Assembly (NCBI GenBank): GCA_034438015.1 | Contig: DAOTTD010000189.1 | Location: 1 to 64,000, forward strand | DNA length: 64,000 nucleotides | Origin: JACDAE01 sp034438015 | GTDB taxonomy: Bacteria > Chloroflexota > Ktedonobacteria > Ktedonobacterales > Ktedonobacteraceae | Direction of reading: 5' to 3' | Shown here: piece by piece, positions 51,852 to 58,020 of the stretch | Layout: each line of letters opens with the position of its first letter | Numbering within the stretch: the stretch's first letter is position 1 | Notes under the pieces: generated by a model | The model's input: the letters and a program-made list of their open reading frames with translations, nothing else | The model's database searches: none | What the model was told of the DNA's origin: nothing | Made by a program: the position numbers and the translations under genes

Positions 51852-51965
51852 GAGTCTTATCTGACTTTTGAGTCTTGTTGACATTCTGAGCTCTATTGAC
51901 AAACTGATTTCTGATGCTTTATAATTGATTTGTGATCTTTGGCAAAAAGAGTTTTGAGTCTTGTT
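51852..51965 (+). promoter_or_regulatory. GAGTCTT repeats around a consensus promoter
   Basis: TTTTGAGTCTTGTT occurs exactly at 51866-51879 and 51952-51965, and a partial copy GAGTCTTATC lies at 51852. Between the two full copies lies TTGACA (51896-51901), an 18-bp spacer and TATAAT (51920-51925), a perfect sigma70 promoter. The copies flank the promoter, as expected of a repressor operator pair controlling the plus-strand module operon. Confidence 0.65.
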
Positions 51966-51982
51966 ACAGAAGGAGAGTTGAT

Positions 51983-52204
51983 TTGATCGATTACGAAGGG
52001 AAACAGTACCTTACGGCAACCGAGATAGCCCGACGGCTCAGCATCTCGCGGGGCACCTGTTACAACAACATCTTACCGCGTTTGCAGGCATATCACCTGC
52101 CAGGAAGAAAGAACGCCTTGTACCGCTTATCAGATGTAGAGCAGTTCTCGCACGTGCGTGTCGTAGCGCGAAACACGGTAGCGCCATTGACGATGGTCAT
52201 GTAA
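51983..52204 (+). CDS. Excisionase/MerR-like small HTH protein
   Basis: The 73-residue protein begins with TTG at 51983, preceded by AAGGAGAG at a good distance. The longer ATG frame at 51932 would start next to the -10 box and is unlikely. The HTH reads YLTATEIARRLSISRGTCYNNILPRLQAYHLPGRKNALYRLSDVEQF, typical of excisionase or plasmid regulator proteins. It is the first gene of the plus-strand operon and sits directly behind the GAGTCTT operator array, which it may bind. Confidence 0.75.
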   Translation: MIDYEGKQYLTATEIARRLSISRGTCYNNILPRLQAYHLPGRKNALYRLSDVEQFSHVRVVARNTVAPLTMVM

Positions 52205-52222
52205 CCAGAAGGCAGGCAAACC

Positions 52223-52438
52223 ATGAGTGAACAAAGCACTTCTCCCACATCAACACCCAACGATCTGCAAGCGTTGCAAGCCCACATCCAAGAGCATACG
52301 CCCTGGCTGGTGATCCTTGGCGCCGTAGGAGAGCCGCCGATGCTTGCGGTTAAAGATACCGCTCATCTCAACCTCTGTATCGGCTTTCGCACACAGGCCG
52401 ATTTGAGAGCCTACCTCTCGATGTTCGGCACGCGCTGA
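52223..52438 (+). CDS. Small hypothetical protein of the module
   Basis: The 71-residue protein has no recognised domain. After a Ser/Thr/Pro-rich start it has a short helix (DLQALQAHIQEH) and a beta-like region (WLVILGAVGEPPMLAVKD, then LNLCIGFRTQADLRAYL). Spacing of 18 bp after the HTH gene and AGAAGG upstream support it as part of the same operon. Confidence 0.55.
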   Translation: MSEQSTSPTSTPNDLQALQAHIQEHTPWLVILGAVGEPPMLAVKDTAHLNLCIGFRTQADLRAYLSMFGTR

Positions 52439-52453
52439 GAAGGGGAACCCATC

Positions 52454-52693
52454 ATGACGAAAAAGCAGCAACGGCACGACTACTTCGGCAATACCCTGTG
52501 TTGCGATATCGGCCACGACTGGCAGGCGACCACCAGCGACCAGTACCGGCTCTGCAAACGCCAGCACTGTCACGCGGCAGAGCGCCGTGTGCAGGGGCAG
52601 TGGGTGAATGCCATCCATGAACGGCCCTGGACTGACCCTGTTCAAGCGTGGAACAAGCAGGCCGCGCTCCCACAGCAGCAAGCCCTCTTTTAG
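52454..52693 (+). CDS. Small Cys/His-rich hypothetical protein
   Basis: The 79-residue protein has Cys and His residues (LCCDIGHDW, then RLCKRQHCHAAE) that could bind one zinc ion, and a basic middle. No family was recognised. AAGGGG lies 8 bases before the ATG. The gene lies 15 bp after its neighbour, consistent with one operon. Confidence 0.55.
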   Translation: MTKKQQRHDYFGNTLCCDIGHDWQATTSDQYRLCKRQHCHAAERRVQGQWVNAIHERPWTDPVQAWNKQAALPQQQALF

Positions 52694-52707
52694 AAAAGGA
52701 TACACAG

Positions 52708-52989
52708 ATGAGTGCAATCATTCCTTTGCCTGAAGAGTGGAACCATGAGTTGTGTTTTGAGTGCAAGTTTTTGTTTGAGCGTGGAGATGCCCGTTTTGTC
52801 CCTGCGGTTGTCCTGCTGGTCGTAGGCGTGCCAGTGGTGCTCTATGTCGCGCCACAGGTGGAGCGTTATCCCAATCTGCCAGATGATCGCGAGCAGATCC
52901 AGCAGATCATTCAGCATTGGCACGGGCCGCAACTGCCATCCATCAAGGCACCGACCGGCGAAGTCTTTACCGTCTCCATAGTGCAGTAG
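52708..52989 (+). CDS. Small hypothetical protein with one hydrophobic segment
   Basis: The 93-residue protein starts at ATG 52708 (AAAGGA 7 bases upstream, 20 codons inside the longest frame). It contains a CxxC near the N-terminus (LCFECKF) and a hydrophobic stretch (FVPAVVLLVVGVPVVLYVA) that could span the membrane. No family was recognised. It lies 14 bp after the previous gene. Confidence 0.55.
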   Translation: MSAIIPLPEEWNHELCFECKFLFERGDARFVPAVVLLVVGVPVVLYVAPQVERYPNLPDDREQIQQIIQHWHGPQLPSIKAPTGEVFTVSIVQ

Positions 52990-53000
52990 CAAGCATGAGG

Positions 53001-53044
53001 GTCCTTCGATGTAACGGACGAGTCAACCAGTTCCATCGAAGGAC
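53001..53044. repeat. 11-bp perfect inverted repeat inside the module operon
   Basis: GTCCTTCGATG (53001-53011) pairs with CATCGAAGGAC (53034-53044) around a 22-nt loop in the largest gap of the operon. It has no T-tract, so it is unlikely to be a terminator. It may stabilise mRNA, attenuate, or act as an origin-of-transfer-like or recombination site. Confidence 0.5.
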
Positions 53045-53071
53045 TGCAAGGAATGAGAAAGGACTCACACC

Positions 53072-53248
53072 ATGGACAATCAGAGAGCCAGGGACTGGAT
53101 AGCGCTCATAGAGGCGCTCGATAACAGTGGAGCACTGAAGCGTTGTGTTCAGGCGATCCGCGAGGAGAAAGACCGCGAGATACGATTAGCACAGGCAGAA
53201 GAGCGCCGCGAGCGTGACCGCGCCATCAGGAGGTGTAACGATGGCTAG
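53072..53248 (+). CDS. Very small charged helical protein (58 residues)
   Basis: The gene encodes 58 residues starting MDNQRARDWIALIEALDNSG and continuing as a highly charged helix (AIREEKDREIRLAQAEERRERDR). AAAGGA lies 8 bases before the ATG, and the stop overlaps the next start by 8 bp, so it is translationally coupled to the membrane protein. It looks like a short coiled-coil partner. No family is known to me. Confidence 0.6.
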   Translation: MDNQRARDWIALIEALDNSGALKRCVQAIREEKDREIRLAQAEERRERDRAIRRCNDG

Positions 53249-53756
53249 AAATGGTTTTGCACGGACGGCTCGCACTGTTGCGGCCAATCGCGGCGACGTT
53301 CCCCTCCTGCGGATAGCGCTAGGACTGGCGCTCATTGGGTTCTGGCTCCTGACCCTGATGTTGCAGATCCAGACCAGTGAAGCCTTTATCCTCAACGGTG
53401 GGCCGACAACGCTGGCAGCCAATTGGGGCATCTTAAAGCAACCCTTCGAACTGTTCCATGGTCAGCTCCCCATCGAGATGGCGAAGGCCGTGATGTGGGG
53501 GTGGGGCATTGAACTGGTCTACCTGATCTGTGTCGTCGGGGAAGTCGCCGTCCACGGGCGGCTCAATGGCTGGTTCAAGACGGGGGCCTTCCTGCTGGTC
53601 GCCTTCGACTTCTGGACCGACTTTCAGTATGGCACGATGGGCAGTGGCTTCGGGGGGCAGCTTGCCTTTGCGACCATCACGGCCTTTATCGTCGCCTTTT
53701 TCGGAGTTGTCGGCATCAACATGGTGTTCAGCTCGGTTCTTGAACTGACCCATTAA
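53241..53756 (+). CDS. Four-helix membrane protein of the module
   Basis: The 171-residue protein has about four membrane helices (LLRIALGLALIGFWLLTLML, AVMWGWGIELVYLICVVGEV, TGAFLLVAFDFWTDF, FATITAFIVAFFGVVGINMVF). AGGAGG lies 7 bases before this ATG. It lies directly upstream of the FtsK-like ATPase and may form part of the transfer pore or anchor that ATPase. No family was recognised. Confidence 0.7.
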   Translation: MARNGFARTARTVAANRGDVPLLRIALGLALIGFWLLTLMLQIQTSEAFILNGGPTTLAANWGILKQPFELFHGQLPIEMAKAVMWGWGIELVYLICVVGEVAVHGRLNGWFKTGAFLLVAFDFWTDFQYGTMGSGFGGQLAFATITAFIVAFFGVVGINMVFSSVLELTH

Positions 53757-53773
53757 GAAAGCAGGCAGGAAAG

Positions 53774-55402
53774 ATGAGTCAACAACCAACTGAAGAGAAA
53801 AAATATCCGGCCCAGGTCTCGGCAACGTTCGCGGGGACGACCCTGCTGGCGGCACTGCCCTTCGAGGTGTTGGCTCATCTTGGGCCAACCGGCCTGCTGG
53901 TCGGCGGGCTCGCCTCCTATGTGGCGTGGAAGCACGGACCTGAGCTCTACGACATGGCACGCGACACGCTCACCTTCTTGCCTGCCCTTGAGTCGGGCGG
54001 TCAGGGGGAAGTAGAGCAGCCAGCGAGCGCGAAACAGGGCAGGAGCTTTTGGGATCGTGCACTTGGTGTATACCCTGAGCAGGATGAGCAGGCGCAAGAA
54101 GAGACTGGTCAGGCCGAACCAAGAGAAGCCGAACCGGAAACGGGTGTTTCCGAGAGCGCGTCGGAGCGGGATACGACCGCACGTGCGCAAGCACGGTCAA
54201 CCATCCCCGCTCAGTTCAGGCTTGCGCGTCATACGTTGGAAGCTATCCAGGACATCAATAGCAAGCGGTTTGTGTACTTTGGTCAGACGGCGACACGTCA
54301 GGTGGTTATCCCAATCAGGACGATGTATCACGTCCTCGATGTTGCCTCAAGTGGCAAAGGCAAGTCCAACCGCTTCAGACCGGCAATGATGCAAACCGTG
54401 GAAATGTGTGAAACCTACTTTATCAATCCGCTGGCAAACAACGTGAAGGCCGTCGATGACGCCCGCAAAATTGAAGTCTGGAAACCGATCTTCGATCGAC
54501 TGGCGAACAAAAAGCCGGTCAAAGACGGCCCTGACATCTTGCGTCTGATGACTGCGCTGGTAGTCGAGATTGAAAGCAGGAATACCCTGGAAAGTACCGG
54601 CGATTTCTCATGGAGAGAGCGTCCTCTCTTCGTGTTCATCGACGAACTGCCTGAAGTGTTCGCACGTTGCCCACAAGCCGTTGAGCTGCTTGATAAAATC
54701 GGACGCACCGGGCGGCAATTTTGTGTGTTCTGTTGGGTTGCCAGTCAAACCGCGCAAGTAAAAGATATCGGCTTGAGCACTGCTAGCCAGGCGCAATTTA
54801 AAACGCGCATCTATGGCGGCGGCGATAAAACCTCTTCTGATCGTGTGATGAAAGGGTCCATTGCAAAAGAGGATGAGAAGACGCTTCAGACCAATGGTGC
54901 AGGACTCACCCTTCTGCTCGCAGATGGGTTCTCTGATCAAGCGTTCGTGCGTGCCCCCCTGATCACAAACGAGGCGCTTTTTGCATACTTTGGACTGCCA
55001 CCATTTCAGATCGAAGAATGGATTGCACCGGCAAAGACTGTAAGCAGGCAGCCAGTAGCAGCATCAAAGGGGAGAGCACAGGAGGACGATCCGCTGGCTG
55101 AGAACTACATCAATGCTGACACCGATCTCGTCGATGACGATCCGCTGGAACCATATACGCCCGTAACGCGTAACGCTACGGGCGTAGCGGAGGCACTTTC
55201 TGATGATTTTGAGCATTCCAGCAACGTACGCGTAACGCGTAACGCGACATTACCGGCTGGATGGACAGAGAAAGATGTAGAGCTTGCCACCCTCATCTAC
55301 AAAAATCTTCGTAACAAAGATCAGTGCTTGAAGGCGATCGGAAAAGCAACCAGTCAAGATAACCGTCGTGTATTATCGTCAATCCTTCAGGAAGAGGAGT
55401 AG
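53774..55402 (+). CDS. FtsK/TraB-like DNA translocase ATPase
   Basis: The 542-residue protein has an N-terminal hydrophobic region (about 18-52), a variable acidic linker (about 75-140) and a P-loop ATPase core. The Walker A sequence ASSGKGKS (191-198) fits A-x4-GKS, and Walker B is LFVFIDELPE (285-294). Following segments (IGRTGRQFCVFCWVASQTAQ and FKTRIYGGGDKTSSDRV) fit the FtsK/HerA/TraG superfamily. The C-terminus (about 497-538, GWTEKDVELATLIYKNLRNK...) looks like a small winged HTH, as in the gamma domain of FtsK and TraB. Two identical VTRNAT hexapeptides (464-469, 487-492) are encoded by near-identical CGTAACG tandem repeats. It is likely to pump DNA during transfer. Confidence 0.8.
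   Translation: MSQQPTEEKKYPAQVSATFAGTTLLAALPFEVLAHLGPTGLLVGGLASYVAWKHGPELYDMARDTLTFLPALESGGQGEVEQPASAKQGRSFWDRALGVYPEQDEQAQEETGQAEPREAEPETGVSESASERDTTARAQARSTIPAQFRLARHTLEAIQDINSKRFVYFGQTATRQVVIPIRTMYHVLDVASSGKGKSNRFRPAMMQTVEMCETYFINPLANNVKAVDDARKIEVWKPIFDRLANKKPVKDGPDILRLMTALVVEIESRNTLESTGDFSWRERPLFVFIDELPEVFARCPQAVELLDKIGRTGRQFCVFCWVASQTAQVKDIGLSTASQAQFKTRIYGGGDKTSSDRVMKGSIAKEDEKTLQTNGAGLTLLLADGFSDQAFVRAPLITNEALFAYFGLPPFQIEEWIAPAKTVSRQPVAASKGRAQEDDPLAENYINADTDLVDDDPLEPYTPVTRNATGVAEALSDDFEHSSNVRVTRNATLPAGWTEKDVELATLIYKNLRNKDQCLKAIGKATSQDNRRVLSSILQEEE
55162..55244 (+). repeat. Paired CGTAACG tandem heptamers inside the ATPase gene
   Basis: CGTAACG occurs as a tandem pair at 55162-55175 and again at 55231-55244. 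The first pair sits inside a palindrome CGCCCGTA...TACGGGCG (55158-55184). Identical codons encode VTRNAT at both places, so the DNA sequence itself appears conserved. Confidence 0.6.
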
Positions 55403-55408
55403 TACATC

Positions 55409-56605
55409 ATGTTCGCATCTCGTGAGGAAGCGAAACAGCGTTATCAGCAGCTTGTACCGGATGCACAGTCTGAGGCTGACGCGCAATCTGTACAGCCATC
55501 GTCACCTGCACAACCATCACTTATGCAGCGTGGGCGCAAGATAGCAGGTACAGCCTGGGCGCGTGTTACCTGGGTTGCGGAAAAGATGAAGCCAGGTGAG
55601 CAAAAGCCGGTCAAGAAAGCACAGCAACTGACCTGGGTAGATAAAGCGGTAGATGGAACGTTCCTGGTGGTGACATCCCTAGCGTTCCTGGTATTCCTGA
55701 TTGCGTCCCTCCCCCACGTGGCGTACTTCTTTGCGAGCTTTGAACCACAACAATCAGACGGTTCCGTTTCCGATTGGTGGTGGTTCGTGGCCTATCTGAT
55801 AGCAGGTGCCATCAACATTACTGAATTTCTGCTCTCCATTAAGTTTGCGCGGGAGTTACGCAATGCTACACGGGGGTTACCTCTTCTACAAAAGATCATC
55901 CCTACGTTCGTGACGATTTTAAAGTATTGGCCTTTCATCCTGATCATTTCCGGTTTCAGTTGGGCAGCTAACTTACAGCATGCTCGTGAGTTTCATAGCG
56001 ACATGCTTTCCCTTGCTGAAAGTGTAAGTGTAAGCATTCCTTTCATGCCTTACATTAAAACGTGGGGCGATTTAAACCCTTACATTGTAAGCGCGTTCCC
56101 GATCTTGAACATTGCTTACACTTTAATGTTTGATAGCTCTCGTAACGATGAGCACTCACACTTACAACCTGAAACCACGAAAGCCGAAAGCATCACAGAT
56201 TTACAACCTGCAAGTGTAAGTGAAAATCAAGTGTCCCTTGCAGACTTACAACGCGAAATGATGCAAGGGTTTCAGGCGATGCAAGAAGCGAACTTACACG
56301 CGATGCAGGAGATGCACCGTGAGAACTTACAAGTTACAGTCACTACCTTACAACAACTTGCAGGTGTAAAGGTGACAGAACCGCGTTTGAAAGCAGTAGG
56401 AGGTACAAGGGCGAAAACTGAAAGTAAGGCTGTAAGAAAGGGAAGTGCTTACGAGGAGCCGATTAAACAGCTTCTCTTAAAGTACCCGAACATTACAGCA
56501 ACCGAAGCGGGAAAGCGTGTAGGCTGTTCACATGTAACCGCTGGCACTATCCTGAAAGCGTTACGTCCTGTAACGGTAACTCAAGTAGATGAAAGTGAAA
56601 CTTAC
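55409..56605 (+). CDS. Membrane/coiled-coil/HTH protein of the module, tail joined to TnpB
   Basis: The 399 residues before the predicted insertion contain about four membrane helices (83-105, 124-144, 168-186, 222-242), a Gln/Met-rich coiled stretch (275-318) and a C-terminal HTH (YEEPIKQLLLKYPNITATEAGKRVGCSHVTAGTILKAL, about 348-385). This layout is like the DUF2637-type proteins of actinomycete conjugative elements. The reading frame continues uninterrupted into TnpB (853 codons in total, ending at 57970). The original gene probably ended with TAC-TAG, restored by joining 56605 to 58006. GAGGAG precedes the ATG. Confidence 0.7.
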
Positions 56606-56606
56606 A
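55972..56606. repeat. Dispersed CTTACA/TGTAAG array, 15 exact copies
   Basis: Exact hexamers begin at 55972, 56023, 56029, 56049, 56079, 56086, 56115, 56161, 56215, 56245, 56293, 56326, 56347, 56431 and 56601. Random expectation for both strands over this length is about 0.3. They fall in different codon frames (C-TTA-CA, CT-TAC-A and T-GTA-AG), so peptide repetition does not explain them. Eleven further TTAC/GTAA variants occur in the same stretch. Confidence 0.8.
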
Positions 56607-56716
56607 GGGCGTTAAGCGCTTTCAGTTTCAGAAAAGAAGCACAACCGCATTGTATAGTATGGGAGAGAATAGAGAAAAGAAGACGTTATGATACAGGCAG
56701 AAAGGAGGCAGCACTC

Positions 56717-57970
56717 ATGCAACTCGTTGAGCAACACGTGATTGACAGGAACGATCCACGCTACAGCGTCATCGATGCAGCGGCGTTTGCCTCCAAAAAC
56801 CTGTACAATGCAGCGAACTATGAGTACCGGCAAGCCTTCATTCACCAGGGGGTTTACCTTAACTACAACGAGGTACAGAAACGCATGCAGTCCCATGAAG
56901 CGTACAAGGCACTACCAGCAAAGGTCAGTCAACAAATCCTGATGGTGCTTGACCGAAACTGGAAGGGCTTTCGAGAGGGGTTAGAAGCGTACTACGAGGA
57001 CCAGTCAAAGTTTCTCGGACGGCCTAAGCCACCAAAGTACAAACACAAGACGGAAGGCCGGAACATCCTGGTCTACACGACCCAGGCTATCAGTAAAAGA
57101 GGCTTGAAACGTGGACTTGTTCAACCCTCCATGCTTCCTATCGAGGTACAAACGAGACAAAAGGACATCGATCAAGTTCGAATCGTGCCGCGTTCGGGCT
57201 TCTACATCGTCGAAGTGGTCTATGAAAAAGAAGTAAAGCAAGCTCCCGTCAATCCTGCGTACTACGCTGGCATAGATATTGGCATGAATAACCTGGTTGT
57301 GCTAACATCAAACAAATCTGGCTTTCGGTCAGTACTAGTTAACGGGCGTCCAGTGAAAAGCGTGAATCAATTCTACAATAAGCGTAAAGCAGAACTACAA
57401 AAGCAGCTCGGTCACACCGGCACAACGAAGCGCATGGAACGTATGACCAACAAGCGGAACCGACGCATTGATCACTACATGCACACTGCCAGCAAGCGGA
57501 TTATCGATTTACTGGTGAAAGAGGGGATAGGCGTGTTGTGCATAGGCAAGAACGACGCCTGGAAGCAAGAGGCGAATATGGGTAAGCGCAATAATCAAAA
57601 CTTTGTGCAAATCCCTCATGCACGTTTTATCGCCATGTTAACCTACAAGGCGGAACTGGTAGGCATTCGCGTCAAGGTCACGGAAGAGTCTTACACGTCA
57701 AAGGCTTCGTTACTGGACCTGAACCCGTTACCAGTTCGTGACCCGAACAATGGTGGTGAGAAGCACACGTTTAGCGGCAAGCGCATCAAGCGTGGACTCT
57801 ACCGCGCATCAGACGGACGCTTGATCAATGCCGACATTAACGGTGCAGGAAACACGATCAGAAAAGTAGCCCCTGATGCCTTCGGGCTAAGGGCGGTAGA
57901 GGATGGTAAAGAGATGCTTGCATCTCTGGTAGTCCACCCGGTGAGGTTGTCGTTCCCCTCACGAAGCTAA
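56717..57970 (+). CDS. tnpB: TnpB, RNA-guided nuclease-family transposon protein (variant RuvC)
   Basis: From its own ATG with AAAGGAGG 8 bases upstream, TnpB is 417 residues. The N-terminal half has the OrfB_IS605 pattern (FASKNLYNAANYEYRQ, KFLGRPKPPKYKHK). RuvC-I Asp187 lies in YAGIDIGMNNLVVL and RuvC-III Asp373 in INADINGAGNTIRK. At the RuvC-II place the usual I-E-N is replaced by CIGKNDAW (about 275-282), and a candidate replacement Glu lies in TEESYTSKAS (323-324). The CxxC zinc finger is missing. The frame is fused upstream to the interrupted membrane protein. Confidence 0.88.
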   Translation: MQLVEQHVIDRNDPRYSVIDAAAFASKNLYNAANYEYRQAFIHQGVYLNYNEVQKRMQSHEAYKALPAKVSQQILMVLDRNWKGFREGLEAYYEDQSKFLGRPKPPKYKHKTEGRNILVYTTQAISKRGLKRGLVQPSMLPIEVQTRQKDIDQVRIVPRSGFYIVEVVYEKEVKQAPVNPAYYAGIDIGMNNLVVLTSNKSGFRSVLVNGRPVKSVNQFYNKRKAELQKQLGHTGTTKRMERMTNKRNRRIDHYMHTASKRIIDLLVKEGIGVLCIGKNDAWKQEANMGKRNNQNFVQIPHARFIAMLTYKAELVGIRVKVTEESYTSKASLLDLNPLPVRDPNNGGEKHTFSGKRIKRGLYRASDGRLINADINGAGNTIRKVAPDAFGLRAVEDGKEMLASLVVHPVRLSFPSRS

Positions 57971-58005
57971 AGGACAAACGTTCGGTAGCGAAAGCAAGCG
58001 ATCAA
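57850..58005 (+). ncRNA. Predicted omega RNA (reRNA) at the tnpB 3' end
   Basis: Two hairpins lie in the last codons of tnpB: AGAGATGC/GCATCTCT (57910-57927, 2-nt loop) and GTGAGG/CCTCAC (57941-57946 with 57957-57962). A smaller TTCG-GTAG-CGAA follows the stop. TnpB systems make a guide RNA from this place, with the scaffold ending at the right end of the element and the guide taken from flanking DNA. Here the guide would begin at 58006 (TAGAACGCTATATTTCGC). The 5' limit is not determined. Confidence 0.45.
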
Positions 58006-58020
58006 TAGAACGCTATATTT
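58002..58020 (-). repeat. Right 19-bp inverted repeat of the module
   Basis: The reverse complement matches 50869-50887 at 18 of 19 positions. It covers the TCAA of the predicted IS end and the last codons and stop region of the ATP-grasp gene. Confidence 0.7.

Larger units (their letters stand above)
56606..58005 (+). mobile_element. IS200/IS605-group tnpB-only element (IS1341-like)
   Basis: Predicted limits: just after TTAC (56602-56605) on the left and after TCAA (58002-58005) on the right, the same cleavage tetranucleotides as IS608. Length is about 1.4 kb with a single tnpB and no tnpA. Joining the flanks gives ...ACT-TAC-TAG, ending the interrupted gene exactly. The boundaries are inferred, not proven, and there is no target-site duplication, as expected for this group. 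Confidence 0.6.
50869..58020. mobile_element. Putative conjugative/integrative module bounded by 19-bp inverted repeats
   Basis: AAATATAGCGTTTTATTGA at 50869-50887 reappears inverted at 58002-58020 with one mismatch. Between them lie two HTH genes, five small genes, a membrane protein, an FtsK/TraB-like ATPase and a membrane/HTH protein, an arrangement like actinomycete integrative conjugative elements that move double-stranded DNA. No integrase, relaxase or replication gene was seen, so the module is either incomplete or mobilised in trans. The right repeat overlaps the 3' end of the ATP-grasp gene. Confidence 0.5.

Noticed and set aside
55972..56606. CTTACA array as a CRISPR
   Set aside because: Units are six bases, irregularly spaced and on both strands, with no repeat-spacer structure.
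55409..57970. Treating the 853-codon frame as one native gene
   Set aside because: TnpB has its own RBS and start, and the empty-site reconstruction ends the upstream gene at codon 399.
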